Shown here in pieces: positions 10,235 to 17,783 of a DNA stretch of 64,000 nt. Origin of the DNA: Opitutales bacterium (lineage in GTDB: Bacteria > Verrucomicrobiota > Verrucomicrobiia > Opitutales > UBA2995); assembly GCA_022824405.1 (NCBI GenBank), contig JAJDZZ010000074.1, positions 62,001 through 126,000 of the forward strand. Reading direction: 5' to 3'. The notes under the pieces were generated by a model. That model worked only from the letters and a program-made list of their open reading frames with translations, was not told where the DNA came from and did not search any database. The position numbers and the translations under genes are program-made. Numbering within the stretch: position 1 is the first letter of the stretch; the number at the start of each line of letters is the position of its first letter.

Positions 10235-10242
10235 TTCCATTT

Positions 10243-10283
10243 CTTTCCCCCTACCGATAAGCGTGGAAAGACCCATTTTTTTG
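10243..10283 (+). terminator. Possible intrinsic terminator of trpS
   Basis: CTTTCC (10243-10248) pairs with GGAAAG (10265-10270) and is followed by a run of seven T's after ACCCA. The stem is short and the loop long (16 bases), so this is a weak candidate, but it sits directly after the trpS stop. Confidence 0.3.
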
Positions 10284-10349
10284 TTGTTGGCTAAAGAAGA
10301 TTGGGCCACATAACTTGGTTGAATTCTACCCCCCAACCCAAAATTTCTC

Positions 10350-11240
10350 ATGAATAACAAAGGACTATTTTCCATCATTTTGACCGGAATCATCGTCGTG
10401 GTCGTCCTCCTCTTCGGTTCCCAATTTTTCAAAACGGTCCCGGCCGGTCATGTCGCCGTGGCCACTCTCTTCGGTAAAGTGGTTGATCGCCCCTATGGGT
10501 CCGGTCTGCACATCCCGGTAAACCCTCTCTATCAGTGGTACGAGTATGATATTCGTGAGGAAACCATTACCGAGACGGCCAGCGTTCCATCCCAGGATCA
10601 GTTGCAGACTCAGATGGATGTGAGCGTTAAGTTCCATATCGATTCCAGTCAGACACCCAATACCTTGCAACAGTTTGGAGAAAAGGAACGGGTGGTGACC
10701 ATGCAGCTCATACCTTCCCTTCGTGCTGCCTTGAGGGAAGCCGGTAAAACCATTGCTCGGGCCGAAGATTTCTTCCTGGAGGAAACCCAGGAACGCCTGC
10801 AACTGCAGTTGTTGAATGATCTCAAATCAAGTTTGGAACCCAAAGGCCTCATCATCGTAGAAGTGCTCATCCGCAGCATTACCCTTCCGCCATTCATTAT
10901 GACGGCCATCGAGGGCAAGAAAGAACGGGAGCAGGAAGTGGAAAAACAGAAGGCCGAACTCGAGCGATTCAGAACCGAACAACAAGAACTCATCGTTGCC
11001 TCCGAAGCTGAGCGCGTAGCTGCTGAGGAACAGGCCATGAAACTTCGCGTGTTGGCCGACGCCAAGGCCTATGAAATTGAAAAGGTCAATGAGGCCATCG
11101 CCGATAACGAGGCCTATATCCAGCTCCAGGCCCTTGAAGCCTTGAAGAAAATCGCGGAAGATCCTTCCGCCAAGATGTATTTCATGGATGGCAACAGTCC
11201 CAATCCGCTTCCCCTCCTGCACATGGGTGAAACGCAATAG
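10350..11240 (+). CDS. SPFH/band-7 domain membrane protein (prohibitin-like)
   Basis: This 296-residue protein has one N-terminal membrane segment (about residues 7-26) followed by an SPFH/Band 7 domain (about 29-190, with VPAGHVAVATLFGKV and YDIREETITE). A long charged helix comes next (about 190-270, rich in E, K, Q and A), likely a coiled coil for oligomerisation. Such proteins form rings on membranes and often regulate FtsH-type proteases or define microdomains, as prohibitins and HflK/HflC do. It stands alone between trpS and a repeat-rich gap, with no NfeD or HflK partner, so its partner cannot be named. Confidence 0.85.
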   Translation: MNNKGLFSIILTGIIVVVVLLFGSQFFKTVPAGHVAVATLFGKVVDRPYGSGLHIPVNPLYQWYEYDIREETITETASVPSQDQLQTQMDVSVKFHIDSSQTPNTLQQFGEKERVVTMQLIPSLRAALREAGKTIARAEDFFLEETQERLQLQLLNDLKSSLEPKGLIIVEVLIRSITLPPFIMTAIEGKKEREQEVEKQKAELERFRTEQQELIVASEAERVAAEEQAMKLRVLADAKAYEIEKVNEAIADNEAYIQLQALEALKKIAEDPSAKMYFMDGNSPNPLPLLHMGETQ

Positions 11241-11300
11241 GGGCTGGAAAGGCTGAATTGGGAATTGAATCTCGCCAAGCTTGCAAGAACGCTAAGAAAG

Positions 11301-11354
11301 GGCTTTACGCCGCGTTTGCTTGGAGAATGTGTCGTGGGATCGCCGCGTAAAGCC
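11301..11354. repeat. REP-like inverted repeat
   Basis: GGCTTTACGC (11301-11310) and GCGTAAAGCC (11345-11354) are perfect 10-base inverted repeats. On the minus strand the flank reads TAGGAGCTGGCTTTACGCGG, the TAGGAG-plus-stem layout typical of REP palindromes. A related, more perfect copy ends the window at 63929-64000. Confidence 0.55.
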
Positions 11355-11364
11355 AGCTCCTACC

Positions 11365-11428
11365 TATTCAGCCTTTAGCCTTCAACCTTCAGCCTTTCTC
11401 AATTCCTGATTGGCGCCAACGGCGCCTT
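11365..11428. repeat. Intergenic mosaic repeat: GGTTGAAGGCTGAA, AATTCCT and GGCGCC modules
   Basis: This stretch joins a heptad-like CAGCCTTTAGCCTTCAACCTTCAGCC run, AATTCCTGATT and the palindromic pair GGCGCC-AAC-GGCGCC. The same modules recur from 42.5 kb to the end of the window. It overlaps the last ~16 codons of the M16 peptidase gene, supplying its stop codon and tail. Confidence 0.65.
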
Positions 11429-13982
11429 TGCCCCCTCCCGGCCGCACGATCAGCTCAAATCGTTTTTCCTTCCGCAGGTAGTTTTTAACGAAATCGGTGA
11501 GGCTGGCGGCGGATACGGCGTCCACTTTTTTGTCAAAATTCATCCAGTCATTGATGGGCATTTTGTAAGTGGCGTTGAGAGCGGCCTGCATGGCCCGGGC
11601 CCCAATGGTTTGCAGGCTCATGCGCCTTTGCGCTTTCAAACAGACTTTTGTCCTTTCCAGTTCCTTCCGCCCGACCTTACCGGCGCCAAGGCGTTCGATT
11701 TCCTCCGCCATTTCTTGCAAAACCAACTCAGCTGCAGAGGGATGGGTTCCGCCATAGAGAAACAGCATCCCGGTATCCATACCCGTGACACGGCTGCTCC
11801 CCAGGTAGTACGCCAGACCCAAATCGTCCCGAACCCGCTCGAACAACCGGCTGCTCATCCCGCTTAAGGTTTCTTCCAACACCGATGCCAGGGTCATGTC
11901 TTCGTCCCGGTTGATTCCGGGACCGGGAAAAGCTTGGAAGATCACGGCTTGTTGACGATCCAGATTCAATTCTTTCCGACCCGTTGCGGCGGGCAGGTGG
12001 TAAACCCGTCCGTCCTCTTTCAAATTTCCCCTCTCCATCCCGGCCAGGATGCCGGACAGTTTCTCTTCCAAACCCGAGCGCTCAAATGCTCCGCTCACCG
12101 CTACGACGCAATTTCCGGCCACCATCAACTTTGCTGCAAACGACTGAAGATCGTCTCGGTTGATTTCGGCTACATCCTCCAATTTTCCATAGGGGTAGAC
12201 GGCAAAGGGGTTTCGGCCGAAAAAGTAGTGTCTCAATTTGCGAACCCCGAAATCGACCATATCGTCATCGGTGGCCCGGATTTGCGCCAGTAGAGCCTCT
12301 CTTTCCAGTTCCAGGGTATCCGGTTGTATTGTGAGGTGGAAGAGCGCCTGACTCATGAGGTCCAAGCTCAGGCCGACATCCTGGGGCAGCGATTCCAGTC
12401 CGAAACCAAAGGTATTGTTACCGGCAAATCCGTTAAAAGCGCCCCCTACCGCTTCAATGGCCCGGGAGATTTCCCGGTTGGTCCGTTTTTTTGTATCCCT
12501 GGTCATCAAAGTGGAAAACAGGGTAGTGATGCCGCGCTTACCGGGATTTTCCCAAACGGGGCCGCCACGAAAAATCACCCGAAAATGCACTTTTGGAAAT
12601 GCGGCGGTTTCCTGAAAGAGCAGCCGGGCTCCATTATCCAAGGTCACTTCCTCGAATTCGGGCAAAGCAGTCCTCCCTTTGCCTGCGCCTTTGGTCCGGT
12701 GGACTTTGGATTTTGGTTTGAGCATAACCTCCGCGCATCCACTGGGGAGGAGATAGGCGTCGATCAATTCCCGCAGCATTGGACCGGATACGCACCGGAT
12801 CCTCTCCAGGTACTGTCGCGGATATTCCAAGTCTCCTATCACCACCTCCGCCGCTCCCAGGCGGGATGCCTGCCCATTCATGGTCTTCCGGCTGTTTACT
12901 TCGGCCACTATGGCTTGCCGCCTGGCTTTGGCTAAACGTTCTTCGGGAACCCCATCGCCTTTCAACTCCTCCACAGCCTGCCAGAACGCTTCCACTGCTC
13001 TTTCCGCCTTATCTTCATCCGTCAACATGGAAACCAGCAGCAAACCGGCGCTGCCGGGATTCCAACTGGAAGCCCCAACCTGGTAAACCAATTTTTCATC
13101 TTCCCGAAGCCGCTCCCACAGAATGGAACTTTCTCCCGCGCCCAGAATTGCGGCCAGCAGATCCAAGGCGGGGGCATCCGGGGAGTGGATACCGGGGATC
13201 CGCAAGGCGAGGCCTACGCGGGTCAGGTTTACATCTCCGGTTAAAGTTTGCCTCCGCGCGGCCAGGATGGCCGGTTCATCCGGAATGTAAATCTCGCCCA
13301 ATCGCTTACGTTTGACCCCTCCGAAGAGTTCTTCCGCCCAATCGACTATGCGTTCCACCTCCACGTCCCCCACTACCGCCAGCGCCATATTGTTGGGGAC
13401 GTAGCGGGACTGGTAGTAAGCCGATAAATCTTCCCGGCCGACCGTTTCAAAAACATCCCTGTAACCAATGACCGGGTAACGGTAGGGATGCCGGGTGAAG
13501 GCAGTTTCAAAAAGGGCCCGTCCCAGCTGTCTATCGGGGTCGTCCATGCCCATGTCGATTTCGCGCAAAATGACTTCGCGTTCCCTTTCCACCTGGTCGG
13601 CCGGAAGCCTGGATTTGAAACCGACATCGCTGAGGATGTCCATGGCCTGACGCGTATGTTCGCTGGGCAGGTCGATATAATAAACCGTCCGGTCGAAAGT
13701 GGTGTAGGCGTTGATATGGCCTCCGAGGGATTGCACCTCCCGGCCGATCGCCTTCCCCTTCCTCTTCTCGGTTCCCTTGAATAACATGTGTTCCAGGAAG
13801 TGGGACAACCCGGCGCCCAGGTATTCGCCCTCGTGTATGCTGCCCGTCTTTACCCAGAGTTGGACGGAACTGATCGCGCTGCTATGGTCCTCCCGCACCA
13901 AAACGGTCATGCCGTTGTCCAGTTGACGGCGGTGGTTGGGGTGTTCCAACAGGGGATTGAGAATGGAATCGAGGTCACCCAT
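11382..13982 (-). CDS. M16 family zinc metallopeptidase, two-domain
   Basis: The 866-residue protein is a tandem M16 (pitrilysin/processing peptidase-like) enzyme. The first half has the inverted zinc motif HFLEH at about 61-65, with the downstream glutamate region EREVILREID. The second half (from about residue 435) is homologous in layout, but the zinc motif position reads FSTLMTRD, so it is probably the non-catalytic partner domain that closes the chamber. No signal peptide is obvious. The ATG at 13982 is preferred to a TTG two codons upstream. The C-terminal tail (GANQELRKAEG) is encoded by intergenic repeat DNA. It is probably the last gene of the block that includes gatCAB. Confidence 0.93.
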   Translation of the reverse strand: MGDLDSILNPLLEHPNHRRQLDNGMTVLVREDHSSAISSVQLWVKTGSIHEGEYLGAGLSHFLEHMLFKGTEKRKGKAIGREVQSLGGHINAYTTFDRTVYYIDLPSEHTRQAMDILSDVGFKSRLPADQVEREREVILREIDMGMDDPDRQLGRALFETAFTRHPYRYPVIGYRDVFETVGREDLSAYYQSRYVPNNMALAVVGDVEVERIVDWAEELFGGVKRKRLGEIYIPDEPAILAARRQTLTGDVNLTRVGLALRIPGIHSPDAPALDLLAAILGAGESSILWERLREDEKLVYQVGASSWNPGSAGLLLVSMLTDEDKAERAVEAFWQAVEELKGDGVPEERLAKARRQAIVAEVNSRKTMNGQASRLGAAEVVIGDLEYPRQYLERIRCVSGPMLRELIDAYLLPSGCAEVMLKPKSKVHRTKGAGKGRTALPEFEEVTLDNGARLLFQETAAFPKVHFRVIFRGGPVWENPGKRGITTLFSTLMTRDTKKRTNREISRAIEAVGGAFNGFAGNNTFGFGLESLPQDVGLSLDLMSQALFHLTIQPDTLELEREALLAQIRATDDDMVDFGVRKLRHYFFGRNPFAVYPYGKLEDVAEINRDDLQSFAAKLMVAGNCVVAVSGAFERSGLEEKLSGILAGMERGNLKEDGRVYHLPAATGRKELNLDRQQAVIFQAFPGPGINRDEDMTLASVLEETLSGMSSRLFERVRDDLGLAYYLGSSRVTGMDTGMLFLYGGTHPSAAELVLQEMAEEIERLGAGKVGRKELERTKVCLKAQRRMSLQTIGARAMQAALNATYKMPINDWMNFDKKVDAVSAASLTDFVKNYLRKEKRFELIVRPGGGKGAVGANQELRKAEG

Positions 13983-14008
13983 ATGCAAATGCGGCCAGGT
14001 AAGCGGAC

Positions 14009-14455
14009 TCAGGACAAGCCTTCAACCCCAGGGCTTTCCACTATTTTTCCCTTGAAGGGTGGTATGCGCCGGTTCTTGGGTCGGAAAGGTTGTAGAAACA
14101 CCTCCTTGAAATCGTATCCGTTGAGAAAATCCTCCCTTTGATCCTGCTCCGTTTTGCCCAAAACCCCAAAATCGACCAGGTTGAATACGATGTCCCCGAA
14201 ATCCGAACACTTCCTTATATTCCAATTGGACAGAACGGTCAGGGTAAGCGGCCCATACTGGTCGAGAGCATATTTTCGGATCCCCTCCAACAATTCCTGC
14301 CCGGAGACGTGGTTGGAGGTCCTCTCCTCATCTCCGTTGAGATTTTTGACGGTGAAGTCCAGGGCCTTTCTAACAAAGTAATAGGCGCCCTTCCCATAGC
14401 GGGAATCGTCCTTGAGAACGAGGTCTACAACTTGGGAAAAGTCTTTTCCATTCAT
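14009..14455 (-). CDS. Minf_1886 family protein (Verrucomicrobia/Planctomycetes-restricted)
   Basis: This 148-residue protein matches what I recall of the Minf_1886 family (TIGR04138): an opening FSQVVDLVLKDDSRYGKGAYYFVRKALDFTV, then HVSGQELLEGIRKYALDQYGPLTLTVL and a C-terminal DFGDIVFNLVDFGVLGKTEQD. Its function is unknown. The family is confined to Verrucomicrobia and Planctomycetes, which makes it a useful taxonomic marker. It has no membrane segment or signal peptide. It lies 77 bases downstream of gatB on the same strand, so it may be cotranscribed with the amidotransferase genes. Confidence 0.88.
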   Translation of the reverse strand: MNGKDFSQVVDLVLKDDSRYGKGAYYFVRKALDFTVKNLNGDEERTSNHVSGQELLEGIRKYALDQYGPLTLTVLSNWNIRKCSDFGDIVFNLVDFGVLGKTEQDQREDFLNGYDFKEVFLQPFRPKNRRIPPFKGKIVESPGVEGLS

Positions 14456-14532
14456 AGAAAATCCATGGGCAGTCGGCAGATGACAATCAGAACATTGGCC
14501 ATGCCATACTCAAGAAGGGCAGCTTTATTTGA

Positions 14533-15990
14533 TCAACCCTTTTCAGCTATGAGTTTCTCCAGCAATGGCCCCACCAAAGCGGGATTGGCTTTTCCCCGAG
14601 TTGCCCGCATGACGCGACCCTTCAGGAAATTGATGGCTTTTTTGTTGCCGCTTAGAACCTCCGCCACCGTATCGGGGTTGGCCTGGACGATTTCCGAACA
14701 AATCTTCTCCAATTCCTCCGCGCTTTCGCTCAGGCCGAGATCCTTGGCTTGCACGATGGCGGCTGGATTCTCTCCGGTTTTGAACATTTCCGGGAAGACC
14801 CGTTCCTTGGCCAGGTTTTTGGAAATGACCCCTTCTTCGATCAGGTTGACCAGTTGGGCAATTTTGGCCGGGTTGACCTTGCTCTCGGACAAGGTCAACC
14901 CGGCCTTGCCCAATTCTCCCAGCAGGTTGTTGACGATCCAATTGGCCGCTTGCCGGGGCAATTTGGCGCGCTTGGCCGCTTCCTCGAAAAAATGGCAAAG
15001 TTCGGGATCGGGGATCAAAACCGAGGTCAGGGTATAGGGCAGACTGTATTGGTCGAAGTAGCGCCGCTGACGATCGAAGGGTTTCTCGGGGAGGGAAGCG
15101 CGCAGGCGTTCCCGCCAGCGTCGGTCGATCCGGACCGGCATCAGGTCGGGATCCGGGAAATAGCGGTAGTCGTGCGATTCTTCCTTGGAGCGCAAATGAT
15201 AGGTCATCCCCTTGGCCGCATCCCAGCCGCGGGTTTCCTGGACCAAGGTTCCTCCCCCCAGCAATACCTGGATCTGCCGCTCAATTTCATAGGCCAATCC
15301 ATTGCGCACGCCGGAAATGCTATTGAGGTTTTTTATTTCCACCTTTACTCCCAGTTTTTTCTGGCCCGCCGGACGAACGCTTACATTGGCATCGCAGCGC
15401 ATCTGGCCCTTCTCCATGTCGCAATGGGAAACCTCCCCGTAAATCAGGAGCATCTTCAACGCGGTCAGGTAGGCGTAGGCTTCCTCCGGGGTGTGCATGT
15501 CCGGTTCGGACACGATTTCCAGCAGGGGAGTCCCGGCACGGTTGAAGTCGACCAGGCTTTCCTGTTCCAGATGGATTAATTTCCCGACGTCCTCCTCCAG
15601 GTGGGCCCGGGTCAGAGCTATGGTTTTATGCTCGCCCATCACATTGCGGGAAGGCCCCTTCAACTCGATTTCCAATTCACCCCCGGAGCAAATGGGTCGG
15701 TCGAATTGGGAGATCTGGTAATTCTTCGGGCTGTCCGGGTAAAAATAGTTTTTGCGATCCCACTTTGTAACCCGGGGAATGGAGCCGTTCAGCAGCATTC
15801 CCACCTTGATCGACTTTTCTACCGCCTCGCGGTTAATGACCGGGAGAACACCGGGTAATCCCAGCACGACGGGATCGGTCAGGGAGTTGGGTTGGGCCCC
15901 AAATCCAACCCCGACCGAAGAAAAGATCTTCGACTCCGTCTTTACCTGGACGTGGACTTCCAGTCCGATGACCGCTTCGTATTCCATCAA
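14533..15990 (-). CDS. gatB: Aspartyl/glutamyl-tRNA amidotransferase subunit B
   Basis: GatB binds mischarged Glu-tRNA-Gln or Asp-tRNA-Asn and carries out the kinase and transamidase step. Typical features include the N-terminal YEAVIGLEVHVQ, the signature DYNFPDSPKNYQISQ-like segment (here FYPDSPKNYQISQFDRPIC), and DFNRAGTPLLEIVSEPDM. The C-terminal YqeY-like tail (about 340-485) contacts the tRNA. The length is normal (485 aa). The first 4 bases overlap the end of gatA, so A and B are translationally coupled. Confidence 0.97.
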   Translation of the reverse strand: MMEYEAVIGLEVHVQVKTESKIFSSVGVGFGAQPNSLTDPVVLGLPGVLPVINREAVEKSIKVGMLLNGSIPRVTKWDRKNYFYPDSPKNYQISQFDRPICSGGELEIELKGPSRNVMGEHKTIALTRAHLEEDVGKLIHLEQESLVDFNRAGTPLLEIVSEPDMHTPEEAYAYLTALKMLLIYGEVSHCDMEKGQMRCDANVSVRPAGQKKLGVKVEIKNLNSISGVRNGLAYEIERQIQVLLGGGTLVQETRGWDAAKGMTYHLRSKEESHDYRYFPDPDLMPVRIDRRWRERLRASLPEKPFDRQRRYFDQYSLPYTLTSVLIPDPELCHFFEEAAKRAKLPRQAANWIVNNLLGELGKAGLTLSESKVNPAKIAQLVNLIEEGVISKNLAKERVFPEMFKTGENPAAIVQAKDLGLSESAEELEKICSEIVQANPDTVAEVLSGNKKAINFLKGRVMRATRGKANPALVGPLLEKLIAEKG

Positions 15991-17465
15991 TCGGGTGGGG
16001 ACGGGTTCGGGTGCCGGTCGATGAAATCGTGGGCCCGTTCAAAGCTTTGGGCAATGGCCAGCAGGTTGGCCTCTCCCAAAGGCTCCCCAAGAATCTGCAG
16101 TCCTATGGGCAGGCCTTGGCTATTGAAACCGCAGGGCAGGGAGATTCCCGGAATACCGGCAAGATTTGCCGAAATCGTATAGATATCGCTCAAATACATG
16201 GCCAGTGGATCCCGGGTTTTTTCACCGGCTTTAAAGGAAACAAAGGGGGACGTCGGAGTGAGCAGACCGTCCACCTCCGCAAAGGCTTTGCTGAAATCCT
16301 GGCGAATGAGGGCGCGTATTTTTTGCGCCCTCAGGTAGTAGGCGTCGTAGTAGCCGGAACTGAGCACGTAGCTGCCCAGGATTATGCGGCGTTTGACTTC
16401 CTCGCCGAACCCTTCGGCCCGACTCTTGAAATACAGGTCCACCACGTCCTCCGCTCTATCGCTGCGGTGGGTATAGCGCACGCCGTCGTAGCGCGCCAGA
16501 TTGGAGGAGGCCTCAGCCGTGGCGACAATGTAATAAACCGATATGGCCAAATGCATGTGGGGGAGGGATACCTCTACCATCTCACAACCCCGATCCGCAT
16601 ACCAGTCGATGGCGGCCTGAATCGCCTCCTTTACTTCGGGATCCAGCCCCTCGGCAAAATACTCACGCGGAATTCCGAGTTTCCAGGGACCCTTCTTCTC
16701 GGCTAAAGCCTTGGAATAATCCGGCGTCGCGGTGTCAATGGAGGTGGAGTCCCGGGGATCGTGTCCGGCGATTACCTGGAGCAACCGCCCCGCGTCCCCC
16801 ACCGTTCGGGCAAAGGGGCCTATCTGGTCCAGGGAAGATGCAAATGCCACCAAGCCGAAACGCGAAACCAGTCCGTAAGTGGGTTTCAGCCCCACCACTC
16901 CGCAAAAGGAAGCCGGTTGGCGAATGGAACCGCCGGTGTCACTGCCCAGGGAAACCGGCAACTCTCCAACGGCTACGGCGGCGGCGCTCCCACCGCTGGA
17001 ACCCCCCGCCACTCTAGACGTGTCCCAGGGATTGAAAGTGGTCTTAAAGGCCGAGTTCTCGGTGGACGAACCCATGGCAAATTCATCCATGTTCAAACGG
17101 CCCAGCAAAACCGCCCCGGCATTTTTCAAACGCGAGGTAACGGTGGCGTCGTAGGGCGACACGAACCGCTCCAACATCCTGCTCGAACAAGTGAGCGGCT
17201 GATCCTTCACGGCGATGACATCTTTCAATCCAACCGGTATGCCATCCAAGGGGCCCTTTATCTTGCCGGCAGCCCGGCGTTCATCCGAGGCCTCGGCCTG
17301 CCGCAAGCAATCCTCCTCATCCCAGGAATTGAATGCCTGGACCCGTCCATCCACGGCTTCGATCCGATCCAGGTGGCGCCGGGTCAACTCGACGGAGGAT
17401 ACGGATTTGCTCGCGAGCGCTTCCTGGAGTTGGGCGAGGGTTTGAAAGTGGATTTCGCCTGGCAT
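15987..17465 (-). CDS. gatA: Aspartyl/glutamyl-tRNA amidotransferase subunit A
   Basis: GatA is the glutaminase of the GatCAB complex. The amidase signature includes the catalytic Lys in GIPVGLKDVIAVK (about 81), the cis-Ser and nucleophilic Ser in GGSSGGSAAAVA, and the GSDTGGSIRQPASFCG block. The sequence is full length (492 aa). It is followed by gatB with a 4-base overlap and preceded by gatC at 23 bases. Having gatCAB suggests the organism makes Gln-tRNA or Asn-tRNA by transamidation; glnS and asnS cannot be excluded outside the window. Confidence 0.97.
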   Translation of the reverse strand: MPGEIHFQTLAQLQEALASKSVSSVELTRRHLDRIEAVDGRVQAFNSWDEEDCLRQAEASDERRAAGKIKGPLDGIPVGLKDVIAVKDQPLTCSSRMLERFVSPYDATVTSRLKNAGAVLLGRLNMDEFAMGSSTENSAFKTTFNPWDTSRVAGGSSGGSAAAVAVGELPVSLGSDTGGSIRQPASFCGVVGLKPTYGLVSRFGLVAFASSLDQIGPFARTVGDAGRLLQVIAGHDPRDSTSIDTATPDYSKALAEKKGPWKLGIPREYFAEGLDPEVKEAIQAAIDWYADRGCEMVEVSLPHMHLAISVYYIVATAEASSNLARYDGVRYTHRSDRAEDVVDLYFKSRAEGFGEEVKRRIILGSYVLSSGYYDAYYLRAQKIRALIRQDFSKAFAEVDGLLTPTSPFVSFKAGEKTRDPLAMYLSDIYTISANLAGIPGISLPCGFNSQGLPIGLQILGEPLGEANLLAIAQSFERAHDFIDRHPNPSPPD

Positions 17466-17488
17466 GGTTCTATTCCGTCTTGGGAGTA

Positions 17489-17782
17489 TCAGCCTTCAAC
17501 CACTTTGGGCACCAAAACCATGTTGTTGCGCTTTCGCGGGGCGTTTTCCAAGGCTTTTTCCGGGGGTAGGCCCGGTTCCGATTTATCCTCGCGAAAGACG
17601 TTTTCGACGGGGAAGGCGTGGGCCATGGGTTCCACTCCGGAAACGTCGACCTCATTGAGTTGGGCGAAGTGTTGCAGAATATCGCCCAATTGACCGGAAA
17701 ACCTCTCCCGTTCCTTCGCGGTCAGCTCCAGGCGCGCCAGTTGGGCCACATAGTCGATATCGATCGAATGCGGGCCGCTCAT
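17489..17782 (-). CDS. gatC: Aspartyl/glutamyl-tRNA amidotransferase subunit C
   Basis: GatC is the small stabilising subunit that wraps GatA and GatB. The 97-residue product begins with IDIDYVAQLARLELTAKER and continues with the GQLGDILQHFAQLNEVDVSGVEPMAHAF core typical of GatC. It ends with the conserved NMVLVPKVVEG. The start chosen (17782) leaves one base after the pheT stop. A longer upstream reading would run back into pheT. Confidence 0.95.
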   Translation of the reverse strand: MSGPHSIDIDYVAQLARLELTAKERERFSGQLGDILQHFAQLNEVDVSGVEPMAHAFPVENVFREDKSEPGLPPEKALENAPRKRNNMVLVPKVVEG

Positions 17783-17783
17783 C

